A stretch of DNA of 64,000 bases from Ligula intestinalis (Eukaryota > Platyhelminthes > Cestoda > Diphyllobothriidea > Diphyllobothriidae). Under the pieces are notes generated by a model. That model searched no databases. It had not been told where the DNA came from and was given only the letters and a program-made list of their open reading frames with translations. The stretch lies in the NCBI GenBank assembly GCA_036362985.1, contig JAYGXS010000004.1, forward strand, positions 18,561,622-18,625,621. Direction: 5' to 3'. Below, piece by piece: positions 1 to 12,100 of this stretch (within the stretch, counting starts at the first letter, position 1; every line of letters starts with the position of its first letter). Position numbers and translations under genes: made by a program.

Positions 1-3000
1 CCCGTTGTGAACCTAGCTTTGCCCTGGTAACATCCGGCTCCCTGATTCATACTTCCCACTGCCCACATTTCTGCTTTAACGTTTTTCCCCACCTCACTGT
101 CCACATTATTTCACGTTACTAATTTTCCCAATTTACTAATTGACCATCCTGACCTCTTCCGTACGAATTCAATTTTTGTGTATTCTTTAATTCGTTACTC
201 ACGTGATGCAGCAAGAGGACGCAGATAATGAGCACTCGCAAAATTTATGGTTCCAATAAATTCTGCTGTATATGCAATCTTCAAATAAATAAATCATCCT
301 CATCGCATGCGGAGACGGCAATTTTTTTCAGGTTTTTGAGAGCCCACTGCCCTTCTGGCCGGCAGTTGCTGGCAGAGGTAGAAAGACTGATACGTATGTG
401 CATAAGTCATTATTGTCCAACAAGCGTCCGTGCTATTCACACGTAGACGTCTTTTTACTGAGGCACAGGCAAACTGCCGAATCACGGCAACCACCCCCTG
501 TTAAGGGAATAAATCTGCTCGCAGTTTGCTCTCTGACTTCTTTCACCAGATGCGAGGAAGTCACTGTGATTGTTCCAAGGTGATAGGATCTAATGTGACC
601 TACAAACCCTCGAAGCGTCGAGGACAGACTCCCTGCATTTCTGAATAACTCATCACGCGAGGTTTGGGAGGGGGATGTTAATGGAGATTTCAGTTTATGT
701 AAGCTTGCCTTCGACTTGTTCTTCTTCTTTTTCTTGCCAGCTTGGTTTAACCTTTATAACAAAGTTCCGAATAGTTCGAAGCGGTGCTACAATTTGCTTA
801 CGGCTAGCGCAGGCTCGGGAATGGTGACGGCTGTTATCAACATTGTGCTCTAAGTACCACTCAATCAGTCATCTCACATGGGAATACGGGGAGAGAGAGA
901 GGAGCTGGAATGGGCAACGCACGCGCGAGCTAATCTTAAATATCAGTACGACGATGACTTAACTGCGGGCCTAACTGGCGTTATACTCTACCAAACAGGA
1001 AACAGGTTGCACCCTCTCCAGCTGAAAACGTTAGCAGTCCCGATGTCCGACCCGAGATGATAAGGTGGACAATGGAACGGCACTAAAAAATCTCTTAGAC
1101 ACAGCTACTTGGGGATTCCAAGAGTGCTCTTATACGAGGTTATAAGTACAGCTTGGTCTAGAGGGAGGTAAATACCCCACTTAGAATTACCGGCAAAGAC
1201 AAGGGTAACTGGAATGGCCACTCCAGGTTCATTAAGCATTGCCATCTGCCTAGACTAAAAGCTGCCGTGCGGCTGATGGCAGGGCTTGAAAATGTGACTA
1301 AAGGCAGAGGGAGACGAGTAAGTTCCGTTAGCGATCGGTGAACGTTCAGCAACGAGTGTGGATATCCCACTTTCCTGCTGATGTAGACAGACTGTATGTG
1401 TTAGGACGGCCCAAGCACGCGAGTCAACACTCGAGCCGTTCTGAGGGCACGAGAACAAAGGAAGCAACAGGCCAGTCCGGTACATGCAGAACGGGCCAAG
1501 TCTCGCGCGACCTTCAACAGCGGAAACCACGCGAGGATGCAAAGGCTTTACGTGCACACGAGACCGCGGTCATGCTGAGGTCACGCCCGGCCAGAGTCAA
1601 AGCGCGCGCCAAGTGTCACGATGAGGACACGATGGTTGCTCGCATGGGCCACTGGCGGAGGGGCAAATAGGGAACAAAGACTACTGGCCCTTAAATACGA
1701 CGCTGCGAACATAAAGCGCACTCAGATGCTGAGACGCGCTACCGACGACCCGAGATTCTGCTGCTGGGGAACGAGACCTGTTGGCCCGAGGAAGAGCGCG
1801 CTGCCGACGACGTAAGACACTCTGCTGACGGATACATAGAAGAGAGAGCTATTGTGTTATCAGGAACTGTCACAAAAAGCATTACCTGCTATCCTGTTCA
1901 GCCCTCTCTTACTAATGCGCAACTGAGGGATATAAGCAATGTAGACACAGGAACAAACGAGGTTATACCAGTATGATTGGGCGTTAATAGAAACTCAGCA
2001 ATCATACTACAGAGTTTGCCCCCTCCGTTTAAATTTGATGCCAATGTGGTGTGCATGGAACAGACAAGAAGGGGACGGGCGGGCGTGGAATGAGGACCTC
2101 ACCTGGAAGCCGCTGATAGGGATTGGTAAGGCAGGTTTGCACTTCATCGAAACATTCGTTCAGCGAAACCTTCGAGTAGTATTCCACGAGCGCCTGCAAT
2201 CAGATGGAGGAAAACAAACATGATCAGAGAAAGAGAGAAGTGCAGGACTGAAAGAAGAATTAAATTCACCCTCAAATAAATGTTTGCGGACTAGGCTAGC
2301 ATACAAAAGTAGCGAAAATGTGCGTTTTAGGGGAAGAAAGACGAGGGAGGGGGGTCAAACAAGCCAGACAAATATACACAACAGCCCTTTGGAGACAGCC
2401 AGTTAAAGTTTTGTCTACACCAATGGGTAAGGAAGAGTCGCAACATGGACAGATCACAACTGTACCACGTACAGGCGCAAGTACGAAGGTCAGTTTTCAT
2501 AAAGGAACTACAAGCGAGAGCGAAACGTCAACATTGCACTTAGTGAGGTTTTGCAGGTGGCAATTCTGGTGGCAAATTTAATTATTGAAGAATTATAGCT
2601 GAGCCAAAAGCCTCGTGATCAATAACCAGGCATGGATAAGAGCAATCGTCTCAGCACTTGATCAAGATTTATAGGAACACCCTCAGAAACTGTCATTTAA
2701 AAAATCAATACAACAATGCGTTTTTGATGGCTTTCCGCATAGCCATAGTTATTTAATGACCAATAAAAATCATATCATTATGGTTATCTTGTGGGGTATG
2801 CTTATTTGAAAGGTTATTTCTTGAAGTGGCAAATAACTCGTTTTATAAAAGATAATAACAAATGCCTGGGAGTATGATTGATGAAAGCGTATTGTTTTTA
2901 CCTACAAAAGATTTAAGATTTATTGTAATTGCCAATACAAGCGAAAATGCGAGTCTCAAGATGTAATTGGACAGAAGAAAATTCGGTCGCTGGGACAAGA

Positions 3001-3170
3001 CTTTTATTCCTAATACAATCAAACATACGAGTCCCAGGAGGCAGTTGAGAAGAAGAAGACAATTCGAGTTGTCGAGCTGTGGCTCATTCGACGAGACCCA
3101 TCCATACATTCAAATATGATGAGGCCGAAATTCTCGCAAAAGGTGACAATCGAGTGAGCCAAGAATTACT
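1..3170. other. No gene recognised
   Basis: Left flank downstream of vav. Short ORFs on both strands show no conserved motif and no splice-consistent exon chain. A missing last SH3 exon of vav could in principle lie here or beyond the window, but I saw no ALYDF-like or GWFP-like segment. Confidence 0.6.
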
Positions 3171-3172
3171 TG

Positions 3173-3530
3173 AGTCATGGTTCACGGGCCCCAACCCATC
3201 AACAAATGCAACGATTTACCCAATCCATATTCGGTGTTGAGACTAAATTTGGCCAAAGCAAATCACCGTACGGAGAACAGAGGGGCCACTACATCATCTT
3301 ATGCCAACACCGCAAGGCCAGATGGTTATGGCTGACGCGATGAATCAGAACACACTCAGCGCATTTCTCGATTTTTTCTGTACGTTTAAATTTTACGGCG
3401 GAACCCTGTGTACACACAAACTGTTTCTGCTACTGTTCTGTGAGTATGTCTTTGAAGATAAATCCGCGACGGATTTCGAACCGTCAGCCAAATAAACATA
3501 GCGGCGATCGAGTTGTCTTTTACTTCTCAA
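3173..3530 (+). repeat. Dispersed hammerhead-containing repeat, copy 1
   Basis: Similar over most of its length to 20130-20465 on the same strand. Both share 'atttacccaatccatattcg'-type starts, a 'gtacgtttaaattttacgg' stretch and an ATCCGCGACGGAT hammerhead near the 3' end followed by CGATCGAG and a pyrimidine-rich tail. In this copy the ribozyme core is decayed (TTTGAAGA at 3451-3458 and GAACC instead of GAAAC). Confidence 0.7.
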
Positions 3531-3533
3531 GAC

Positions 3534-3592
3534 TTTTATTCGCCTGAAGTTTCGACATCCGTCGCGGATTCTTCATCAGAGAAATGAGCAGA
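3534..3592 (-). ncRNA. Hammerhead-like motif, left arm of foldback
   Basis: On the minus strand CTGATGA occupies 3579-3573 and GAAAC 3553-3549, with the same ATCCG/CGGAT stem II as the copy at 3647. The expected GTC cleavage site reads TTC, which weakens the last helix III pair, so this copy may be less active. Confidence 0.62.
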
Positions 3593-3637
3593 AAATAGGA
3601 ACAGAAACGGAGGGTACATGCATGCTACTATTTTGTG

Positions 3638-3690
3638 CTTATCCTTCTGATGAAGAATCCGCGACGGATGCCGAAACGTCAGGCGAATAA
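3638..3690 (+). ncRNA. Hammerhead-ribozyme-like motif, right arm of foldback
   Basis: Core CTGATGA at 3647-3653 and GAAAC at 3673-3677, with predicted cleavage after the C of GTC at 3680. Stem II is ATCCG paired with CGGAT around CGA. The flanks TTAT and ATAA can pair as outer stem I. Helix III would be only two pairs (AC with GT) and no loop, so this type could be active only as a double (dimeric) hammerhead. Confidence 0.72.
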
Positions 3691-4448
3691 GAGTGTTGTT
3701 CCAGTGATCGGATTTTCTTTCTCTCATTTACTATGGTATCAGATGAATATGATGATGCCCCTTCAGAACCACCTGTGCTAAGAAGGACGCGCAAGACCCA
3801 GATTGTTATGCTACAGTCTAAGTCGATAAGTGCAGACTATAATGTTATTTATCGGAGTCTCCAGATAGGTTCTTCTTCTGCAGTGGAGCGGCTGCACAGA
3901 CAATGGGTACACATCTAAAGTTGTGTTTGCTATTCAAACAGGGCGTACTTTGAAATTCCAATTTCTAAGAATAGGCTAATTTTTAAAACAAAGTATCAGA
4001 CGCCGCCACCATCACAAACGATACTAATGCTATAAAGGAACCAGGAAGGGTGAACAAACATTGATTACTAAACAGTCAGTATTTCTGTATAAGGTGATTA
4101 GTTGACCTTTCGATGTGTCAAGACGTGCAAGAACAAGCATTATTTTGACGAGTACAGCCAAATATCTGAGTTTTCGTTCAAAAATATGAACGGGTGATGG
4201 GGGGCGGGCGGCAGAGGTCTTGGAAGTTCAAACCGGCAACATTTCCGTAAATAAAGCAGTTAAATGCGAGCAAATCCAGTTCATTAACCGCCCAATGTAT
4301 ACACTTGCAAATCCTTTACAGGGGGCAATTGGTACATAACAAGTATACCCCTAGTAAATCAATCCTACCGGTTCATTAAATGCTAAGTAAAACAAATAAG
4401 GAGGCAGTTGAGGACTGCACGAGGGCAACGGAGGATGACTAATGTCCA

Positions 4449-4956
4449 ATGTTAGGCCAGCAGAATTGGTGGATCTGTTCGAAGCCCGGCCATCCTAATC
4501 ACCACCGTTGCCACGCTCCTGAACACCACCGCAGCGTTCGGTCGTCTAGTAGAGCTCTCCACAAAAAAGCTGTCATCCCCAGTTCTCTCAGCTCTACCAA
4601 CTGGTGGCTCTGCCACCGCAAAAGACTTCCAGCATCTTCACCAAAAAGCCGTTGTAGACGCAAAACTCAGCTACCAGCCCACGAGCTTTTAAGGCAGCTA
4701 TATACCTCTAAATTGCGGCCTCAGGACGAAAACTCTCGGGATGCAACTACGCAGTACCTTCGCCAGTACCAACACCATCTCGACCCGTCCACATTCGACA
4801 GCTGTCCCGATTGCAGCGTCTCCTCGCATGACTTTCAGCATCTTTTCGCCTGAAATTCCCGGCCAAGCACCCAACTCACGCCCCGTGGACCTTTGGCTCA
4901 CGCCGGTTGAGGTCGCGGCTTTTCTTCGTCTTCCAACTTCCGGCGGGGACTCTTGA
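4449..4956 (+). pseudogene. Non-LTR retrotransposon ORF, C-terminal relic
   Basis: The plus-strand reading frame contains HHLDPSTFDSCPDCSVSS and HDFQHLFA, the Cys/His tail (C-P-x-C...H-x-x-x-H-L-F) found at the end of many LINE proteins. A frameshift near 4850 moves the match to the next frame, which reads VDLWLTPVEVAAFLRLPTSG then GDS and a stop at 4954-4956. Only the last part of the protein remains; the upstream reverse transcriptase is not visible. It is a dead fragment in the gene-poor left flank. Confidence 0.75.
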
Positions 4957-6023
4957 TCCAACAGGACCTGCGACACACAAACTAACGTCCACTTTATGAA
5001 GGTCCGATGGAGTCCAGTAAAGACGTTCATGCATCCAGCGCACAATCAAAGGTCGAAATATTAAGTACAGCGCAGCAGGTGTCAAGTACCCTCCTACCAC
5101 ACTAGTATGCGTGGTAAGTGGTAAACAGCTGTCTCATCAGTGTGTGAGCTATAAGGGCACTTTAAAAAAATACATAATCGGGGAGGGTCTGGGGCGTAGA
5201 AAGCGCGAACTACACAGCATACCACACTCGAAACACGAAAGTCCGCGAAGCAGTGAGAAAGGCAAACGTACTTGAACAAGATCCTTACATCCCTTAAAGG
5301 ATGACACCAGATAATCATACATAATCGGCTCTTGGAAACGAGAAGGGATTAGTGCCCGGGCAGGTATCGCATAAACAAAGGCATTTCAGTCAATCGGAGT
5401 CTACAGCGGCGGTAGAGGAGGCAAAGATAATGGCGTACACCAGAGCATTTTCTATCTTGTGATCGGTGAGGATGAACGGAGGCAATGGGGTGCAACAATG
5501 GTGTGCACAAGGGAAAAATGAGTGCACTGGGTGCCGCTTGCAGGATGTGCAATCGTCTAAAAGTCTATTCGCATTCACATCGGTCACAGAATCAGCTAAT
5601 AACTTACGTGAAATTACGGTCGGTTCTTATCTCTGCGCGCTGGATGGACTTGAAAAGTTATATTCTGGAGAAGTGGCCACTTGCAAGACCTCCTCCACCG
5701 TTTCTCCCGGCTGCGTTACGAGAGCTTTGTATGAATAAGTCACTTCGGTTGGTTCCAATAGCCTTTCACACAGGGACAAACCCGCAACCAGCTTGCTTCA
5801 TATATGATTTTTTACGCCAAATTCCATGAAAGATAGCCATTCCTATCTAATTCCCCCCTCTGCCTCCTTCCCCGAAGGCAGCAAAAAGTCGCCAAAACTG
5901 CCGAATGTGACTAGGCTGTATAAAAATTGTAATGGGACATTAAATGCCATCGTCTGGAAATTTCTCGAAAGGAGTGTGGTCAAGTTTGCCACAGTCGTAC
6001 TTGTGGCACTAGTTGATGGCAGT

Positions 6024-6104
6024 TTAGAAGGTGCATGGCCAGACAGATTGACCTTCCCACAAGTGAAGCACATCGTTCAATAAAATACAGTAGTATGTGG
6101 AAAC
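6024..6104 (-). CDS. vav: vav exon 18: SH2 end and stop codon
   Basis: 26 codons and TAA. Starting in the required phase 0 it reads VSTYYCILLNDVLHLW and EGQSVWPCTF. Joined to exon 17, the F-P-S-V-A-V-S-T-Y-Y resembles the last SH2 helix (F-x-S-L-x-x-L-V-x-Y-Y), and L-N-D...V-W-P fits the tail before the final SH2 strand. The acceptor tagcttgcag precedes it, 92 bases after exon 17. If right, the protein ends here without a C-terminal SH3. A weak donor (GAAG|GTCAAT) inside the exon leaves room for a longer isoform. Confidence 0.6.
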   Translation of the reverse strand, partial: VSTYYCILLNDVLHLWEGQSVWPCTF

Positions 6105-9100
6105 CTGCAAGCTAGCGACCACCACCACCACCACCACCATTTTTTCTTGTGTACTCTCACAGAGAACAATGCGGTAGCTGAATTGTGATAACTCACCGCG
6201 ACGGATGGGAAGCGCTGTGGCCGGCAAAGATAGTACATCACTCCAGACTCTATGGAGGGGGAGGTCCGCTGTATGCGAATGTGTCTTGGATGGTTGTAGA
6301 CCACACTGAGCGAGTACTCGCCGGCGCGCTGGAGGTTCTTGGAAATACGCACCAAGAAGGTGCCGTTCTCGCAACCGGTCAACAGTCGCGTGGCCTCAGA
6401 CCGGTCCATCTCACCAAAATACCTAAATGGCAGGGAGAGAGAGAGAGAGAATGCTGGATGACCGGCTTGCGTGCAAAACAAAAGGGGGGGAGGGGGGATT
6501 ATGTCATACGCAGGGGTATTTCGCATGCTCTTACGTACTAAACGAACAGGCAGTTCGAAAACACATACAAACGGAGGCAACACTTTAAGCAGGCAGACGG
6601 AAAGCAAGGAGAAGCGAGGAAGCGGTAATGCATTCAGCACTACTTTTCAAGATGATAGCTCAAGGCAAACATGTCAGAAGGAAGATTAGTGGAGCGGTTA
6701 AGTTAGAAATCTGTACAATACCTCAGCACTGGACATTATCTTCAGAGATATATGTAAGCTAGGCCATGATAAAAAGATAGTTAATATGTGCAAGAATTCG
6801 AGGTCCCGGCATAATATACCTTTCAACATTTCCCGAAAGAGAAAGAAGAAAAGGGGGCGATTTCTGGGACCAGGTTGTATTTACGATGACATTTCAAAAG
6901 CTTTCTCGCTCCCATCGTCAGAGCGTGGTAACCGTCCTCCTGCTGGTGCCAATAAGTGTGTCCAAACGTGAGCCTGACGCCCGTACGTCAATCGATTGTA
7001 CCGATCGATTTGTTGTGGCTGTTTGAATTGCTAGCGCCCTCACGAGGGCAATCGATTGACACACGGTCATCAAGCGTCAGAGGTTCACGTTTAGACACAC
7101 TTACTGACACCAGCAGGAGAACGGTTACCACACTCTGACGATGGGAGCGAGAAAGCTTTTGAAACGTCAGCTTAAATACAACCTGATCCCATAAATCGCC
7201 CCTTGTTCTTCTTTCTCTTTCGGGGGATGATGAAAGGAAAAAAGAGTGTATTCATTGAAGAGTCGGCGTCAACATACTGAAGTAGCCGAGGGTCCTACCT
7301 GCCAGGAGCATAAACCTGGCTTTGGGGTTGAGTGCACGCCCTTAGAAATAAATGATAACAAAGCCTCAGCTTATTCGGCCGAATGCTTTTGTGAGATCAA
7401 TCCATCATAGGCCTTGTGCTGATAAGGGTAACAATTAAGTTGGTCGCCCCTCTTATATACCCCTGCCTCTTACCTTTGTGATTACTCTTAGTTTTACTAC
7501 TTTTAGTTCAGTTAGATACCATCAATCTTAAATAAATATACTGAATTAACTACTGTATACTAAACTAAATTAACTAGGCTTAACTTAAAAAACTAACTAA
7601 AATGAAAATTAACTAAACTAAAACTACAGTTAAGTTAGTAAAGTAAAAACCAAACCAATGCTACCAATGCTACCAGTCCAGTGATACATAATTCTGGGGC
7701 TAAGGGTTGCCAGGGTGGACGACCAACTTAACTGTTATCTAGATAATTATTACAAGGCCACGTAGCTGTGCCTACAAGGGTTGTTTCTCAGCGGAAGTCA
7801 AACAAAAGCAATAGCCTTAGGTCATTAATTTTCCCCTTTATTGCAAGTTTGACTTCGGTGACAGAGAGGTTAGCTGAGGTTGCATACACCGAAAATAGTA
7901 AATGATAATTGCAGCCCTTACATGCAGACAAGCAAAGCACGTAGCGTGTAAACTATTTGGATGTGTCAAATGGCATTAACAAAGAGTACACAAAATGGAG
8001 TGGAACTGACTACCGAAGGAAAACCTGAGCGGCTATTTGTGTCATCAGTTAGTTCTGCCTAATCCCAGGTGTGGATCACCCAAGATTTGAACCCACGAAC
8101 CCCCTGGTAATGGGGTGTAAGACCCTACCGTTGATCTACGGGCCAGTTGTTTCTGTCGGTTGCAACTACACTCCAATCAGTACTATCAGTACACAAAATG
8201 CTAAAAAAGAGTAATTGGGAGAGAGGTAGTCGGAACCACCGGCAAACTACCAGAGCGCAGAGTCGACAGGCCTCTCCACGAACTCGAACTGTGCTTGTGA
8301 ATTAAACGCACTGCTGCCGTTGTTGCTGAAGTCGCTGTGGACGGAATGGGTCCTGGAGATGGGTCGCCGGGCACCTACGGGGCAGGTGGGAGTGGTTGCG
8401 GCGCTGAAGCCTCCGACCATAGAACCGTCACCGAAGCCGCGAGTTGTGAGGACACAGCCCGACTCGGACTGACGACGCAGGATGCGTGTCGACGACTGGA
8501 GAAGAGCGACGGGGGGCGGGGGGCACAAACAAAAAAGCATACGTACACAAACACTGAAAAATGCGGCAGGCGGGCATTCACTACCTGTAACAAATGCGTT
8601 AAAATGTAAAGACAAAGGCACACGAAGACAAGCTAAACGGGGAACATCATGCACACAGAGAGAGCCTGCATGAGAATTCCACAATTCCACATGCATAAAA
8701 ACGACGCAAGCGCGCGAATGCGGTGAAAAAACACGGTCTCCCATGGCTATGGTGACCATGGGAGGCAGGGGGGGTGGCGGTTGAGCACCAACCAAATGGC
8801 GGAGAGTTCAATGGGAGAGGAGACCGATGAGGTCGCCGACTCAGGACCGCTGCCACCCATATCCAGAATCTCACCCTCGCGGGTGGCGAAGGAGAACTCA
8901 CTGAGGCTAAAACGCGAGCGTCCATCTGGCAGACGCTGCACTCGTGGGAAGGGAGAGAGCGTGGATTAGAAACCTGGGAGCGAAGACAGGGGAGTGAAGG
9001 CTAATTATCGTGTTTTTTTAATTAATTGGGGGTGGGAATGCCGCGAGCGTGAGCTGCCGTCCAGGGACGACCGACAATTCTTCCGACTATCAAATCAACA

Positions 9101-12100
9101 AAGGACGCACGGTAGGTAAGGGATTCATAAGTCGAGTCAAGAAAGACGGCCTGGTGACAAAACGAGTGAATCTTCAACGTATGGCCCTGATTTAAGTCTC
9201 TGCAAGGATCGCCAAGATGCCCTTGGAACGGAAAAGGAAGAGGAGCGCCCCCCCCCCCCCCGGGGTTTATTTACACTACATTCTAGGGGACTCCGGTTAG
9301 AGTCAGTGTAGGGACAAGGGAATATTTTTCTTTAAACTGAGCACAAAGCAACCAATATTAGAGGCGAGTGTTCCAAGTCCCGGATCCTGCGTGGGGGGAG
9401 GGGGGGGGGGCGGCAACTAAAAGATTCCTACGGAAGTCACAATGGAGAGCCATGAAACGTACTTGTTACACAGAATAGCAGTAGCAGTTAAGACGCTATT
9501 CGCAAGTTCGATCAGCCAATCAACACATAAAACGAGCAGTATGGAAACATGGGCAATTTATCAGAAAATGCAGTTAAACAGGGATTGTAACGACTTTTCC
9601 AGGAGCGAGAGAGTCTGTGTTGTCGTCCTGTAGACTGATACGGATAGACTGGACAAGGGTTCTCGTTAAAAACAACAGGATACGTAACGGCTGCAGCTAA
9701 AAGACCCATTGTCGCAGCCGAGAGCCTCCAACCATGGCATCTAGCCACTTAACCTATGACTGTAATCTGCGTCTACTTGGGCGCACATCAGCGTATCAGC
9801 CTGCCACAGAGGGACACGCTGGCGAGAAAAAAGAGGGAAAAATAATTTTTTGTCGATTAGATTGCTTATACGACAGGCAGTTTAGGCCTGTTTACGTCGA
9901 AGTACGCGCGAATCTTCGTAGAGAGGTGTTTGGGTGGAGGGTAGCCATACATACCGCACACAGCTGCTAGAACCCAAACAAATCGCATTTACTGACAGGC
10001 GCGCAGTCCTAGTTTCCCAACGCCAAAAAGTTATGCAAAAACACACCCAACCTTCGCTTACATAGTAAACAAGATCAGCCTGCGGACAAGGAGGAGGAAT
10101 GACTTATAATTGCGAAAAGCAACAGCAATTGGCAGTGACGACCAATATATTCCATTGGGAACAGGAAGTTTTGAAGAATCTATGGGGATAACAGAACCTA
10201 GTGAATGTCACAAGTTAGCTAAGCAAAAGAACAGCCTCCGCGAGCATTGCGACTGAAGCGTTTTTCGTCACGACATGTGGTGATGACATCGCGCGAATGG
10301 CAGTGCAAAGTATGCGACTCCAATCGGGTTCACTTGAAGCTTGGTCTACAAGTTCTAGGGGGAGTCTGAAGATGCCACGCACTGAATAGCCTCACGCTTC
10401 CTCGGGGAGCCATAATCAGGAGGTCGACAACCAGTTAGTGTTAGGGACAATAAAGGGTTGTAGTAACTCCGATAGCACCCGCAAATTTGCAAATGTCTCG
10501 GAGGGATGCAAGTACTCAATCACAGCTAATGATTCTGCCAGGAACAACGAGGGGTGGAGTTAGATTAGCAAAGTCTGCGGCGCGAAGCGCCGCGCACACC
10601 TTCAATTTACGTGCGGAACAACTTACTCCCAGCAGCCGCGGGAAAAACTTCGACTATATGATTTTCACATGACACTTACTTCTAAAAAGTGTCTTCTCTG
10701 CCTATCCCATTTCTCCACCTCCCAAAACCCTACAACCATCGTTTGCGTAGGACAAAATACTAGGGGTATCTGAGGTGCACTACTTTTGCTGTAGTACTGT
10801 ACGGCCTGGAAACAAACGCTATCAAGTACTGCCACTTAAGCAGAAGTCTGTCCAGGTTAACAGCTCACAAAAATGTCCTTAAGAAAACATATTGTTTCTA
10901 TAGATAATTCATTAGGGCTTAGCAGAGAGACTGCATGACAAGAAGTAACGCGAAACCCACAGCACGCTGAGTTTGGTTTTTCTGGTGAAATCTGGTCTGC
11001 TTGAGGGCAACAGACTATGTAATACCGATTCCCCCAAGTTATAAGTCAAGTTTATTAGAGGAAATATAGGCAAACGCCTTTGAACTCCCTATTGGTACAT
11101 AGTATTTAAGAAATGCATCGGCACAGCCGAACATTTAAAAGAAGTCAATATGAGGCAGTTTCGAATGTTTTCACAGCAAACTAAGTTAACACCATTTTGG
11201 CGATTTAGGGAGGTTTGCGTCATAAATGCCTGCAATTCCAACCCAACCACCCAAACAAACGGAAACGCTCAATTGTTACTAACAGCTCAAATGAAAAAAA
11301 ATCTTTTCACATGTGTTAAACCGTGCGATAAATTTCGTCAGGCGTCCGGTAAAGCGTAAACAAGGCTAACTTGAAAAAAACAAACTACCAACAGCGCGGA
11401 GCACACAGTCATTCGGGCCGTGCCTTGAAAAACCAGACATAACACTGGTGAGGGCGAGGTCGTCCGGAGGCAATATGCAAGTAACCACTGAAGTGAATCT
11501 ATGCCCTTTATTCTAGCCCATGAACGCGCGTTCACATTCCATGCAAACCGTAACACATGGAATCACAAGAATCTCCTTCGAAATATTTCTGGACTTGCAT
11601 TAAGTTGAACGGAGATCGGCATTTGGGTGAATTTTAAAGTTACAACATGAGGATGGGTTATCTCCCCATATTAAAGGGGGGATGGGGTAGGCTCCTGCTC
11701 CCATTACTTAGCAGGGAAACGAACTAGGACTAATGTCTATCATTGGGACGAGAGGTAAGGGTTGCACTCTACGAAATGAGCGACTGTAGAGGACCAGTGC
11801 AGGCGGCCTGAAATAACGAAGACAAGGACGGGGAGCACAACCAGAAGGCGGCAGCCCACGAGGCAGATGTTCCAGTACAGCCGAGGCTTTAAAATGCGCG
11901 TGGCCGAAAGAAAGGGGGTGGGAATGGGGTGAGGAAGTACATACCTCGCTGTTGGGAGGAATTTCGACATGCGTCGCCGGGAACCAACCCTCTTGGTCAT
12001 TTAATCGACCCTAAACGAAGAGAAGACAAGGAATGCAAGGTAAGCAGAAGCTGTAGGCGACGAAATGCATGCGGAAACAGCGCAACAGAGTAAGACGGAG

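Larger units (their letters stand above)
3534..3690. mobile_element. Small foldback element with two outward hammerheads
   Basis: Two arms of about 60 bases (3534-3595 and 3632-3690) are inverted copies around a 36-base centre. Each arm holds a hammerhead-like motif whose 3' end faces outward. The flanking T/C-rich tail after the right arm (3711-3727) resembles the tails after other hammerheads in this window. Confidence 0.65.
6832..7224. mobile_element. 393-base foldback element with paired hammerheads
   Basis: The left arm (from CCCGAAAGAGAAAGAAG at 6832 to about 6985) is an inverted copy of the right arm (about 7064-7224, ending CTTTCTCTTTCGGG). Each arm carries a CTGACGA...GAAA hammerhead-like motif facing outward (minus at 6921, plus at 7135). 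The element lies in vav intron 16. It has no coding capacity. Confidence 0.8.

Noticed and set aside
3301..3495. Recurring peptide ending SATDxExSGE (3301+, 3536-, 31760-)
   Set aside because: Again a translation through the ATCCG-family hammerhead and its flanks, not a protein.
5843..6073. Minus-strand FQTMAFNVPLQFLYS as the SH2 tail of vav
   Set aside because: It resembles the last SH2 strand, but no acceptor puts it in phase with exon 17 while keeping the helix before it. The frame at 6104-6024 fits phase and helix better.
8247..8795. Ending QAQFEFVERPVDSALW as an SH3 end (YVE-like)
   Set aside because: The Trp codon is split by an intron and opens the SH2 domain; no SH3 core precedes it.
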